Assembly (NCBI GenBank): GCA_948907985.1 | Contig: CAQWMM010000003.1 | Location: 1-64,000 of the forward strand | From: an uncultured Bacillota bacterium | Lineage (GTDB): Bacteria > Bacillota > Dehalobacteriia > UBA4068 > UBA4997 | Length of the DNA stretch: 64,000 nt | Reading direction: 5' to 3' | In this document: one piece after another, positions 48,989 through 56,962 of the stretch | Layout of the letters: each line of letters begins with the position of its first letter | Numbering within the stretch: position 1 is the first letter of the stretch | Notes under the pieces: generated by a model | Databases searched by the model: none | The model's input: the letters and a program-made list of their open reading frames with translations, nothing else | What the model was told of the DNA's origin: nothing | Made by a program: the position numbers and the translations under genes

Positions 48989-50574
48989 TGTATAAAAAGA
49001 ATATCTTTTTTGATGATAACACAGGCCTGAGCCTGGACTTTAATGGTCTGCAAAAATCCCTGGCGGAACAGATTGCCGCGCAGGAAAAGATGCTGCAAAA
49101 AGCGCGGGCGGATATGGCGGCCCTGGAGGGGGGCGCTGTGGCCAACCCGGATGAGCAGCGGATGGTGGGGCACTATTGGCTGCGCAATCCCAAGCTGGCG
49201 CCCAAGCCTGCCATTCAGCAGGAGATTGAAACGGTGCAGCACGATATTTGGCAGTTCGCCGCCCAGGTACACAGCGGCGAGATTGTCGGCTGCGATGATA
49301 AGCCTTTTAAAAATGCGCTGGTGATTGGTATTGGCGGCAGCAGCCTGGGGCCGGTTTTTGTATCGGAGGCTTTGCGCCTGCCCAAGAATAAGCTGGAGTT
49401 GTTTTTTATTGATAACACCGATCCGGACGGGATGGATATGGTGCTGCATAAAATCCAGCGCGCACTGGGGCAAACGCTGGTGATCGTGATCAGCAAAAGC
49501 GGCGGCACTGTGGAAACCCAAAACGGCCTGGTTGAGGTTAAGGGCGCTTTTGCCGCTAAGGGGCTTGATTTTTACGCTAACGCCGTGCGCATAACCCAGC
49601 GGGGCAGCGCCTTTGATACCGCGCCGGACGCGCATAAATGGCTGGCCTCTTTCCCGATGTGGGATTGGGTTGGCGGCCGGACTTCGGTGCTTTCGGCGGT
49701 GGGGCTGCTGCCGTTGGCCTTGCAGGGCGTGGACTGCGCGGGCCTGTTGGCGGGCGCCGCGGCCTGCGACGCGCTTAGCCGCGAGGCGGACGCGCCGGAG
49801 AACGATCCCGCGCTGTTGCTGGCGCTGGCCTGGTATACGCAAACCGGCGGCCAGGGCGGTACGTCGATGGCGGTGCTGCCTTATAAGGATCGTTTGCAGC
49901 TTTTTGCTAAATATTTGCAGCAGTTGATTATGGAATCGCTGGGTAAAGAATATGATTTGGCCGGCCAGGAGGTACATCAGGGGTTGGCAGTTTTTGGCAA
50001 CAAAGGCTCTTCGGATCAACATTCTTATGTGCAGCAGCTGGTGGCGGGGCCGGATAATGTGTTTGTGGCCTTTATCGAGGCTCTGCGCGACCGGGTTAAG
50101 GCGGAAAGCTCCCCGCTGGTGCGGGACGGCAGCACGTCCGGCGATTATTTGCAGGCCTTTATGCTGGGCACCTCCAAGGCGCTGCGGGATCATGGCAAAA
50201 GCAGCCTGATTATTACGGTGCCGGACGTCAACGCTTTTACGGTGGGTATGCTGATTGCCCTGTTTGAGCGCGCGGTTGGCTATTACGCCTCTTTTGTCGG
50301 CATTAACGCCTATCATCAGCCGGCGGTGGAGTTCGGCAAAAAAGCGGCCGGTGAAATTATCGAACTGAAGAACAACTTGCAGCAATATCTGGCGGCCAAT
50401 CGCAGAAAATATTTCACCGCCGGAGAACTGGCGGCGGAATTTGGCGCGGACGAGGTGCAGGTTTGGCATTTGCTGCGTCATCTGACGGCTAACGATATTT
50501 ATCGGATGCGCTGTGAGCGCAACGAGGCGGGCGAGCTGACTTTTGCCTTTATCAAAAAAAAGACCGACGCTTGA
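48988..50574 (+). CDS. pgi: Glucose-6-phosphate isomerase
   Basis: 528 residues. Motifs: VIGIGGSSLGPVFVSEAL, VISKSGGTVETQNGLVEV, WDWVGGRTSVLSAVGLLPL, QGGTSMAVLPYKDRL and KGSSDQHSYVQQLV; all sugar-phosphate and catalytic sites are visible. It links glucose-1-phosphate recovery to glycolysis. The ATG at 48988 overlaps the stop of the GH13-GH77 gene, so both are coupled. The C-terminal 60 residues look like a winged-helix-type extension (YFTAGELAAEFGADEVQVWHLLRHL). Confidence 0.95.
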   Translation: MYKKNIFFDDNTGLSLDFNGLQKSLAEQIAAQEKMLQKARADMAALEGGAVANPDEQRMVGHYWLRNPKLAPKPAIQQEIETVQHDIWQFAAQVHSGEIVGCDDKPFKNALVIGIGGSSLGPVFVSEALRLPKNKLELFFIDNTDPDGMDMVLHKIQRALGQTLVIVISKSGGTVETQNGLVEVKGAFAAKGLDFYANAVRITQRGSAFDTAPDAHKWLASFPMWDWVGGRTSVLSAVGLLPLALQGVDCAGLLAGAAACDALSREADAPENDPALLLALAWYTQTGGQGGTSMAVLPYKDRLQLFAKYLQQLIMESLGKEYDLAGQEVHQGLAVFGNKGSSDQHSYVQQLVAGPDNVFVAFIEALRDRVKAESSPLVRDGSTSGDYLQAFMLGTSKALRDHGKSSLIITVPDVNAFTVGMLIALFERAVGYYASFVGINAYHQPAVEFGKKAAGEIIELKNNLQQYLAANRRKYFTAGELAAEFGADEVQVWHLLRHLTANDIYRMRCERNEAGELTFAFIKKKTDA

Positions 50575-50619
50575 AGTCGGACTGAAATAAACTCAGAAAA
50601 GTTTGGGAGAGCGGATTTT

Positions 50620-51660
50620 ATGGAGAAGCAAAATTTTGCCCAGGCGGATTGGCCGCAGAAAATGCAGTATTTGAATGATTATGACAATTTCGCCCGGCTG
50701 TATGGTATGAGGCTGGTGGAATACAGTCTGGGCTATGCCTGCCTGGAGATGCCCATGCGTCCGGATTTCTTAAATTCTCAGCTGCGGCTGCACGGCAGCT
50801 GGCAGGCGGCGCTGATTATGATTTGCGCCGGTAAGGCGGCGCGCAGTCAGGGAAGAGAGGTTCGCCCCTGCAAGCTGAATATGAATTATCATCACGGGGT
50901 GCGCGAGGGGCTGCTGCGGGTGATTGCCCGGCAAAAATTTGCCTCTGATAATTGGCTGACCTGTGATGTGGAAATTCATTGCCAGGGGGATCATTCGGTG
51001 AATGGCGACCACGCGGTCAGCCAGCAAGCCGCCGCTGATATTTTGGTAGCCTCGGGGCGGGTGGATTTTTTGCTGCTGGATTATGAATTGGAATTTCCGG
51101 CAGAGCCAAATCCAAAATTCTTCCCGGCTGAACGACGGATAGCCCGACCGCGACCGGTTTATCCGGAAAGCCGCGCCGGCCTCTATGACGACGTGCCGGG
51201 ACTGCGTCCTTGCTTTAAGCAGGCAGATTGGCCAACCAAAATGGCCTATATGAACGAAAACGAAAATATGTATTATAGCGAGGATCTGCGCATGACGGAA
51301 TACGGCCCTGGTTATGGCCGCGCCGAGCTGGATATTTGGCCGCAGCACGTTGACGCCTGGGGGCTGCTTGATCCGGCCTGGCTGGTTATTGTGTTAGATC
51401 CGCTGATTGGCAAACCCTCACTGCATACCGGGAATTTTTGTGTAACGGCGCAGAGTTCAATCACCTTTTTTGAACCGCGGGCGGCGTTGGGCGGGCGGCT
51501 GCACGGCCAGGCGGAAAAAGTGAGCCAGGAAGGGCATTTTGCGGTTTACGCCGGCAGCGTTTATGATGAACAGGGCCGGGAACTGGCCTGTGGGGTTTGC
51601 ACAATGTATCTGCGGGATACGGAGATTAATTTTCGCCGGGAACTGCCGCTGAATTTATAA
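50620..51660 (+). CDS. Tandem thioesterase-like (hotdog) protein of unknown function
   Basis: 346 residues with an internal duplication: FAQADWPQKMQYLNDYDNF (about 6-24) and FKQADWPTKMAYMNENENM (about 199-217), each followed by a GYxxxEL-type strand and a helix-strand pattern like acyl-CoA thioesterase (PaaI/4HBT) domains. The first half has the LHGSWQAAL helix, the second WGLLDPAWLVIVLD. Substrate and active residues could not be identified. AGTTTGGGAGAG lies upstream of the ATG. It is not clearly connected to the glycogen genes. Confidence 0.65.
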   Translation: MEKQNFAQADWPQKMQYLNDYDNFARLYGMRLVEYSLGYACLEMPMRPDFLNSQLRLHGSWQAALIMICAGKAARSQGREVRPCKLNMNYHHGVREGLLRVIARQKFASDNWLTCDVEIHCQGDHSVNGDHAVSQQAAADILVASGRVDFLLLDYELEFPAEPNPKFFPAERRIARPRPVYPESRAGLYDDVPGLRPCFKQADWPTKMAYMNENENMYYSEDLRMTEYGPGYGRAELDIWPQHVDAWGLLDPAWLVIVLDPLIGKPSLHTGNFCVTAQSSITFFEPRAALGGRLHGQAEKVSQEGHFAVYAGSVYDEQGRELACGVCTMYLRDTEINFRRELPLNL

Positions 51661-51686
51661 TAGCTAAATATAAAGTAATTTTTATT

Positions 51687-51714
51687 AAACGAGCTTCCGT
51701 CAGGAGGCTCGTTT
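51687..51714. terminator. Shared hairpin between convergent genes
   Basis: AAACGAGC and GCTCGTTT bracket a TCC/GGA inner pair. The hairpin covers the end of the sigma-like gene (stop at 51700) and has a T-rich tail on the minus strand. Confidence 0.6.
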
Positions 51715-52119
51715 GGCGTTATCTGGGGGAAACAGACGCGCCAGGGTTTGCTTTTGCCGGCGGTTTAGCTGGCGCACGCTGTAGCCCAAACGCTCGGCGG
51801 TTTTTTCCCAGGTCAGACCCTCGATATAATAAAGCCGCAGCAGGCGGCGTTCTTCTGGCTGCAAATTGGCAATAAATTCTTCAATTTCCTGCCGCAGGGC
51901 GATTAGCTGGTTCAGGCGCTGGGCCAAAAGCTGGCTTAGCTGCCAAAGCCGGGCGGCGGTATCGGATACGGCGTCTTTCACCAGCCCCTTGCGCCGGCTG
52001 CCGTTGCCGAGCGGCCAGCTGGCGGGCAGGCTGCCCTGCGCCAAAGCCTCTTTTTCGTCCTCCAGTTCTCTGATTTCATAGCATAACTGCCGGTACTGCA
52101 TAAGCGATTGTTTGTCCAT
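51700..52119 (-). CDS. Sigma-region-4-like phage-type activator
   Basis: 139 residues. The N-terminal half is helical and coiled (QLCYEIRELEDEKEALAQG, LWQLSQLLAQRLNQLIALRQEIEEFI); the C-terminal LQPEERRLLRLYYIEGLTWEKTAERLGYSVRQLNRRQKQTLARL is a sigma-70 region 4-type helix-turn-helix. This layout is that of phage late-gene activators such as ArpU/RinA-like and DUF1492 proteins. GGAGGG precedes the ATG. It is transcribed away from the S24 repressor gene, with a consensus promoter in the shared region. Confidence 0.8.
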   Translation of the reverse strand: MDKQSLMQYRQLCYEIRELEDEKEALAQGSLPASWPLGNGSRRKGLVKDAVSDTAARLWQLSQLLAQRLNQLIALRQEIEEFIANLQPEERRLLRLYYIEGLTWEKTAERLGYSVRQLNRRQKQTLARLFPPDNAKRAS

Positions 52120-52150
52120 ATCATACTACCCTCCGTAATGTTAAGTATTT

Positions 52151-52167
52151 CAAACGCTTGGCGTTTG
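52151..52167. promoter_or_regulatory. Perfect palindrome in the divergent control region
   Basis: CAAACGC TTG GCGTTTG, a 7+3+7 inverted repeat, lies in the untranslated leader of the sigma-like gene. It is an operator candidate. Confidence 0.55.
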
Positions 52168-52171
52168 TTGA

Positions 52172-52267
52172 GTTGCTTTTTACGTTACAAATATAACACT
52201 AAATGAGTTGCTTGTCAAGTACTTTTTTCTGCAAAAAGTTTGCAAAAACTGTTGCATTTTACGGAAC
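52172..52267. promoter_or_regulatory. Three operator-like motifs
   Basis: GTTGC followed by 6-7 bases and a G-rich or GTAC end occurs at 52172-52188 (ends GTTAC), 52207-52222 (ends AGTAC) and 52251-52267 (ends GGAAC). The middle copy overlaps the -35 of the leftward promoter, the right copy the -35 of the rightward promoter. They may be sites of the S24 repressor. Confidence 0.5.
52190..52218 (-). promoter_or_regulatory. Promoter of the sigma-like activator
   Basis: Minus strand TTGACA (52213-52218), 17-bp spacer, TATATT (52190-52195). Confidence 0.75.
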
Positions 52268-52280
52268 AATGTGGTATAAT
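52252..52280 (+). promoter_or_regulatory. Promoter of the S24 repressor
   Basis: TTGCAT (52252-52257), 17-bp spacer, TATAAT (52275-52280), 21 bp before the start codon. Confidence 0.75.
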
Positions 52281-52301
52281 GCCGGGCAAGAGGTGATTTA
52301 T

Positions 52302-52916
52302 ATGACGACTGGCAGTAAGCTTAAGGCCAGGCGCAAACAGCTTGGCCTGACATTGGAGGAGCTGGCCGGCCACATTGGCGTAACCAGACAAACGTTGAGC
52401 CGCTATGAAAACGGGGTGATCGCCAACATCCCTATGGAGCGGATTGAGCGTTTGGCCGCGGCCATGCAAACCACGCCGGGCGAACTTTTGGGTTGGCAGG
52501 ACAATGATTTTTTAGAGTATCAGCCCAACCGGCGGGTGCCGATTTTGGGGCGGATTTCCGCCGGGCTGCCGCTTTATGCGGAAGAGCAGGTGGAGGGCGC
52601 AATTTGGGTGGAGGTCGGCGGCGCCGGCGAATACTTTGCCCTGCGCGTTAAGGGCGACAGCATGAACGCCGCCCACATTTTTGAGGGCAATCTGCTGATT
52701 GTGCGCAAGCAGGATATTGTGGAAAACGGCGAGATCGCCGTGGTGATGATTGACGACAACGACGCCACCGTTAAACGTTTTCATCGCCAGGGCCACATTG
52801 TAACCCTGCTGCCGCAGTCTACCAATCCGGAGCACCTGCCCCAGATTTATGATACGCGCAAAACAGCGGTGCGGGTGATTGGCAAGGTGATTAAAAACGA
52901 AATTATTTTTGAGTAA
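52302..52916 (+). CDS. XRE-type repressor with S24 self-cleavage domain (CI/LexA-like)
   Basis: 204 residues. Residues 5-55 form an XRE helix-turn-helix (LKARRKQLGLTLEELAGHIGVTRQTLSRYENG). Residues 79-204 are an S24/LexA peptidase: the cleavage site Ala87-Gly88 in RISAGLP, the nucleophile Ser120 in VKGDSMNAAHI, and the general base Lys158 in ATVKRF are all present. Such repressors cut themselves when RecA is activated by DNA damage. The XRE rather than LexA winged-helix domain marks it as phage-type. AAGAGGTGAT precedes the ATG at 52302. Confidence 0.93.
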   Translation: MTTGSKLKARRKQLGLTLEELAGHIGVTRQTLSRYENGVIANIPMERIERLAAAMQTTPGELLGWQDNDFLEYQPNRRVPILGRISAGLPLYAEEQVEGAIWVEVGGAGEYFALRVKGDSMNAAHIFEGNLLIVRKQDIVENGEIAVVMIDDNDATVKRFHRQGHIVTLLPQSTNPEHLPQIYDTRKTAVRVIGKVIKNEIIFE

Positions 52917-53745
52917 ATTATGGCAAAGGTATGGTCTGGCCGTTGGCCTGTGGCTTTTGTTTGAAGGCGTGGCTGTCGGCCTTTGGCTGGCGCTGGATAA
53001 CAGTTTTTATTTGTTTAATTTTTCCTATATCGGCACGGCGCTGGCGTTTGGCGTGGCGCTGTTCAGTCAAAAGCGGCCATATGCGCGCAATGTGGTGCAG
53101 TTTGCCATTGGCTTGTATATGCTGGTTTATATTGGCCTGCTTGGCCGGGAGAATATGCAGATTGAGGGCTTTTGGTATTATTTGTTTTTGGGTGTGTTTG
53201 AAGCCGCCACCATTCATTATGCCGTTGCCAAAATCTTTGGGCCGCTGGTTTTTGGCCGGGGCTGGTGCGGCTATGCCTGCTGGACGGCGATGGTCTTAGA
53301 TTTGCTGCCTTTTAAAACGCCGCAGTTGCCGCGTAAGAGCTGGGGCTGGGTGCGGTATCTGGTTTTTGTTGCCTCGCTGCTTTTTGTAGCTACGCTTTTT
53401 TGGTTGCGGGTTGACAATCTGGTGGAGATTATGTGGTGGAGCTTTATTATCGGCAATCTGCTTTATTATCTGGTGGGGATCGCGCTGGCCTATCTTTGCC
53501 GGGATAACCGGGCTTTTTGCAAATACATCTGTCCGATTACTGTATTTTTGAAACCGATGAGTTATTTTGCGCTGCTGCGGGTTAAACTGGATGAAGAAAA
53601 GTGCGTTGCCTGCGGCAAATGCCGGCGGCTTTGCCCGATGAACGTTGATGTGCCGAACAACTCCCGGCGCAGGCTAAACGCCACCGAATGTATTTTGTGT
53701 ATGCGCTGTGTCGATAGCTGCCCGCAAAAAGCTTTAAAATTATAA
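52909..53745 (+). CDS. Membrane ferredoxin-type protein, NapH/YccM-like
   Basis: 278 residues with about five membrane segments, a central RGWCGYACWTAMV motif, CRDNRAFCKYICPITVFLKP after the last segment, and two C-terminal 4Fe-4S clusters (CVACGKCRRLCPMNVDVP and CILCMRCVDSCPQKAL). It probably passes electrons across or along the membrane; the partner is unknown. The TTG start at 52909 overlaps the repressor stop; the start is uncertain. Confidence 0.85.
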   Translation: MSKLWQRYGLAVGLWLLFEGVAVGLWLALDNSFYLFNFSYIGTALAFGVALFSQKRPYARNVVQFAIGLYMLVYIGLLGRENMQIEGFWYYLFLGVFEAATIHYAVAKIFGPLVFGRGWCGYACWTAMVLDLLPFKTPQLPRKSWGWVRYLVFVASLLFVATLFWLRVDNLVEIMWWSFIIGNLLYYLVGIALAYLCRDNRAFCKYICPITVFLKPMSYFALLRVKLDEEKCVACGKCRRLCPMNVDVPNNSRRRLNATECILCMRCVDSCPQKALKL

Positions 53746-53772
53746 AAAGACGCCGAAAGTGGCGTCTTTTTA
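53744..53772. terminator. Bidirectional terminator
   Basis: AAAAAGACGCC GAAAGT GGCGTCTTTTT between convergent genes; perfect stem with A/T tracts on both strands. Confidence 0.9.
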
Positions 53773-53787
53773 TAATGGGCGTATTGT

Positions 53788-55125
53788 TTAGGGTAAGCGG
53801 CGTTGCAGACGATGCAGGCAGAACAGCGAGAAAATCAGCGTCAGCCCCTCGGCGGCGGGGATAGCCAGCCAAACGCCGGTTTGCTGCCAAATCTGCGGCA
53901 AGATGAGAATGGCCGGAGTTAAAAAGCCAAAGGTACGCAGAAAAGAGAGCAGGGCGGAGGTTTGGCCGTCGGATAGGGCGGTGAACAGGGCCGAGCTGAA
54001 AATGTTAAGCCCGCCAAACAAAAAACTGACAGCGAAGATTTGGAAACCGCCGGCGGCCAGCTGAAAAACCTCGCCCTGCGGCCCGGCGAAGATCCGCACC
54101 AAAATTTGTCCACCGCCAAAGGCCAACAGAAAGTTCGCCAGCGAGGCGGCGGCGATAAACTCAAGACAGCAGCCGATAATCCGGCGCAGGCGGCCAAAAT
54201 TGCGGCTGCCATAATTATAGCCGATGATGGGCGCAACGCCCATGCCAAAGCCAATATAAAGAGTATTGAACAAAAACTGGGCGTAGTTCATAATGGTGAT
54301 GGCGGCCACGCCGTCATCACCGGCCAGGCGCTGCATGGTGTGATTAAAAAGCAGTACGCTGACGGCGGTAGCCAGCTGGCCAACCATTTCTGAACAGCCG
54401 TTCAGACAGCTTTCAGCAATAACGGCGGGCTGCCAGGCGCAGCGGCAGAGGTGGAGATTTTCCTGCCGGCGCAGGCCGAAAAAGAGCAGACCGGCCAGCG
54501 AGGGCAGCAGATAGCCGCAGCCGGTGCCCCAGGCGGCCCCGGCAACGCCCATTTGCATTTTGACGATAAAGATGTAATCAAGCGCGATATTTAAAAGACC
54601 GGAGGCAACGGCCAACAGCGAACCAAGCCCCGGGTGGCCGGCGGTTACAAAAAGGTTAGCGAAAATGGTTTGCAGCAGATAGGCGGGGAAGAAGAGCAGC
54701 AAAATGCGCAGATATGGCCGGGCGTAGCGGGCAATGCCGGCGCTGGCTCCCAGAAATTGCAGCAGCGGCTCCAGATAAAGCGAACCGAGCAGCGCCAAAA
54801 TCAGGCCGAGCAGCGCGCCGGTGAAGATAATCAGGCTGAAGCTGTGGCAGGCCTGCCTGGGCCGTCCCTCGCCCAGTTGGCGCGAAATAACGGCGTTGCC
54901 GCCGGTGGCCAGCATGGTTCCCAGCCCCACCACCAGACTGATTAGCGGCGTAACGATGTTAACGGCTGCCAGAGCGTCGGTGTTGACAAAGTGGGCCACA
55001 AAAAGGGTGTCTACAACGGTGTATAAGCCCAAAAACAGCATCATCAGCAGGGTGGGCAGGGCAAAAAGCAAAAGCTGGCGGCGGTTAAAATCCTGCCCAA
55101 GAATAGTTTCCGAGTTTTCAGGCAT
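53788..55125 (-). CDS. MATE family efflux transporter
   Basis: 445 residues, twelve membrane segments. Family marks are LFALPTLLMMLFLGLYTVVDTLFVAHFVNTDALAAVN at the start, GLGTMLATGGNAVISRQLGEGR, and the second-half repeat with FNTLYIGFGMGVAPIIGYNYGSRN. It exports drugs or metabolites using an ion gradient. The gene overlaps the end of the upstream AraC-GNAT gene by 8 nt, so the two are coupled and the regulator may control the pump. Confidence 0.93.
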   Translation of the reverse strand: MPENSETILGQDFNRRQLLLFALPTLLMMLFLGLYTVVDTLFVAHFVNTDALAAVNIVTPLISLVVGLGTMLATGGNAVISRQLGEGRPRQACHSFSLIIFTGALLGLILALLGSLYLEPLLQFLGASAGIARYARPYLRILLLFFPAYLLQTIFANLFVTAGHPGLGSLLAVASGLLNIALDYIFIVKMQMGVAGAAWGTGCGYLLPSLAGLLFFGLRRQENLHLCRCAWQPAVIAESCLNGCSEMVGQLATAVSVLLFNHTMQRLAGDDGVAAITIMNYAQFLFNTLYIGFGMGVAPIIGYNYGSRNFGRLRRIIGCCLEFIAAASLANFLLAFGGGQILVRIFAGPQGEVFQLAAGGFQIFAVSFLFGGLNIFSSALFTALSDGQTSALLSFLRTFGFLTPAILILPQIWQQTGVWLAIPAAEGLTLIFSLFCLHRLQRRLP

Positions 55126-56005
55126 GGCTGATCACCCGCCTTGGATTGGGCAGCACAAAACGCTGGGTGGGGTAGCCAAATTCATACAGCAGATCGGCAG
55201 GCTGAAAGCCCAGACGTTGCAGAACCTCTCGCTGTCCGCTGTCCGCCGGATCACCGGCGCGGAAAGTGGTGGTATAAACAGGCCGTCCGGGCAGCAAATC
55301 CCTCTGCAGGCAGTGCAGCATTTGTTTGGCCGCTCCACGGCGGCGGCGCTGCGGGCAAACCGCCAGAAAGTCCAGCGCGCCAGATTCGGCGGAAAAGGCC
55401 AGCGCGCCGGTCAGACCGTTATTACCGGCTAAAATGCAGGCCTGTCCCCGGGCAATGTGTCGCTGTAAATGGCGGCAGTATGCAGCCTGCCGCCAGTGCG
55501 GGTAACCGGCTACCGATTGGCGCGCCAGTTGCAGCCAGGCGGCAATGTTTTGCGGCCCGGCCGGGCGGATTAGCATACGGGCGGTTGGTTCTTCGGTTGG
55601 CTGCTGGATAGCCAGCGGCAGCTGTAGGGGATAAAATTGCCGCCTGGCGCGGAATTTGGCTGGCGGCAATTTGTACATAGCTTTAAATGCCTGGCTGAAA
55701 GCCTGTTGGCTGGTATAGCCGCTATTCAGGGCAATCTCGGCCAGCGGCAGCGGGCTGAAGACTAAACGCCGGGCGGCTTCGGTAAGCTGGCGGCGGCGTA
55801 TGTAGCTGTGCAGCGGTTGGGCGGCGATTTGGCTGAATATGCGGTGCAGATGAAACGGCGAATAGCCCAGCGTGTTGGCCAGCGCGTTCAGGTTTAGGAG
55901 TTCCGCGTCCGCGCCGTCTGCAATCAGTCTTTCAATATGGTTAACGGTTTGGGCGGTAAGCCTGGCTGCCTGATTAGACATTGATTCAAGCATTAGTTCA
56001 AACAT
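55118..56005 (-). CDS. AraC-type regulator fused to GNAT acetyltransferase domain
   Basis: 295 residues. Residues about 18-120 hold an AraC helix-turn-helix pair (LNALANTLGYSPFHLHRIFSQIAAQPLHSYIRRRQLTEAARRL and EIALNSGYTSQQAFSQAFKAMYKLPPAKFR). Residues about 145-285 look like a GNAT fold with the acetyl-CoA loop VCPQRRRRGAAKQMLHCLQ. Most AraC proteins carry the sensor at the N-terminus; here the DNA-binding part comes first and the C-terminal domain may sense or modify a small molecule exported by the adjacent MATE pump. AAAGGAGG precedes the ATG. Confidence 0.87.
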   Translation of the reverse strand: MFELMLESMSNQAARLTAQTVNHIERLIADGADAELLNLNALANTLGYSPFHLHRIFSQIAAQPLHSYIRRRQLTEAARRLVFSPLPLAEIALNSGYTSQQAFSQAFKAMYKLPPAKFRARRQFYPLQLPLAIQQPTEEPTARMLIRPAGPQNIAAWLQLARQSVAGYPHWRQAAYCRHLQRHIARGQACILAGNNGLTGALAFSAESGALDFLAVCPQRRRRGAAKQMLHCLQRDLLPGRPVYTTTFRAGDPADSGQREVLQRLGFQPADLLYEFGYPTQRFVLPNPRRVISHA

Positions 56006-56069
56006 TGGTTAAACCTCCTTTTGTCTAATTATAGCAGGCGGTCAGGGTAATGTCTTAATAATTCTTGCT

Positions 56070-56957
56070 TTATTCAGTCAGTTTCTTTATTTCATCGGCC
56101 AGGCGGGCAAAATCATTCAGCGTAAGGGTTTCGGCGCGGCGGCTCGGTTCGATTTGGGCGGCGGCCAGGGCGGCCATAATCCGCGGTTTATCTAAAAAGG
56201 CGGCGCTTAGAGAATTAGCCAGCGTTTTGCGCCGTTGATTAAAGCCGGCGCGAATCAGCTTGAAAAACAATTCTTCATCCTGCGGCTGCACCGGCGGAGC
56301 CTCCAGACGCTCCAGCACGATTACGGCGCTGGCCACCTTGGGGCGGGGCACAAAAACGCTGGGCGGTACGCTGAAAGCCAGCCGCGCCTGCGCCCGATAC
56401 TGCACCGCCAGCGAGAGCGCGCCATAATCCTTGCTGCCGGGGGCGGCCTGCATGCGCTCGGCCAACTCTTTTTGCACCATAAACACCAGCCGCCGCCAGG
56501 GGAGCGCGGGTTGTTCCAAAAAGCGCAGCAGCAGCGGCGTAGTGATGTAGTAGGGCAGGTTGGCGACGGCCAAAAAGCCGGGGCGCAGATTGCCGGCGCG
56601 GTGTTCGGCTAAAAGCTGCTGTAAATCTGTTTGCAGCGCGTCGGCATGCAGCAGCAGCAGATTGGGGCAATCGGCCAGACTTTGCCGCAGGGCCGGCAGC
56701 AGGCTTTGGTCAATCTCCAGTGCGATAACCTGCCCGGCAGCGGCGCAGAGCGCCTGCGTCAGGCTGCCCAGCCCCGGGCCGATTTCCAGCACCAGATCCT
56801 GCGCGTCGCAGCCGGCGGCGGCCACGATATTGGCGATGACCTGCGGTTCAATAATAAAATTCTGGCCCAAACTTTTCTTGGCGCTGATCTGGTGGGCTTG
56901 CATAAGCGAACGGGTAACGCTGGGGGTGGCAATTTTTTTTGACGTATTATTTGACAT
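56070..56957 (-). CDS. rsmA: 16S rRNA dimethyladenosine transferase
   Basis: Dimethylates two adjacent adenines near the 3' end of 16S rRNA. 295 residues: KKSLGQNFIIEPQVIANIV, the S-adenosylmethionine loop VLEIGPGLGSLTQAL, LEIDQSL, and the catalytic VANLPYYITTPLL; the C-terminal FNQRRKTLANSL motif is present. The ATG at 56957 comes 6 nt after the SPFH stop without a clear ribosome site; an internal ATG at MQAHQISAKK would give 277 residues. Confidence 0.96.
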   Translation of the reverse strand: MSNNTSKKIATPSVTRSLMQAHQISAKKSLGQNFIIEPQVIANIVAAAGCDAQDLVLEIGPGLGSLTQALCAAAGQVIALEIDQSLLPALRQSLADCPNLLLLHADALQTDLQQLLAEHRAGNLRPGFLAVANLPYYITTPLLLRFLEQPALPWRRLVFMVQKELAERMQAAPGSKDYGALSLAVQYRAQARLAFSVPPSVFVPRPKVASAVIVLERLEAPPVQPQDEELFFKLIRAGFNQRRKTLANSLSAAFLDKPRIMAALAAAQIEPSRRAETLTLNDFARLADEIKKLTE

Positions 56958-56962
56958 AATGA

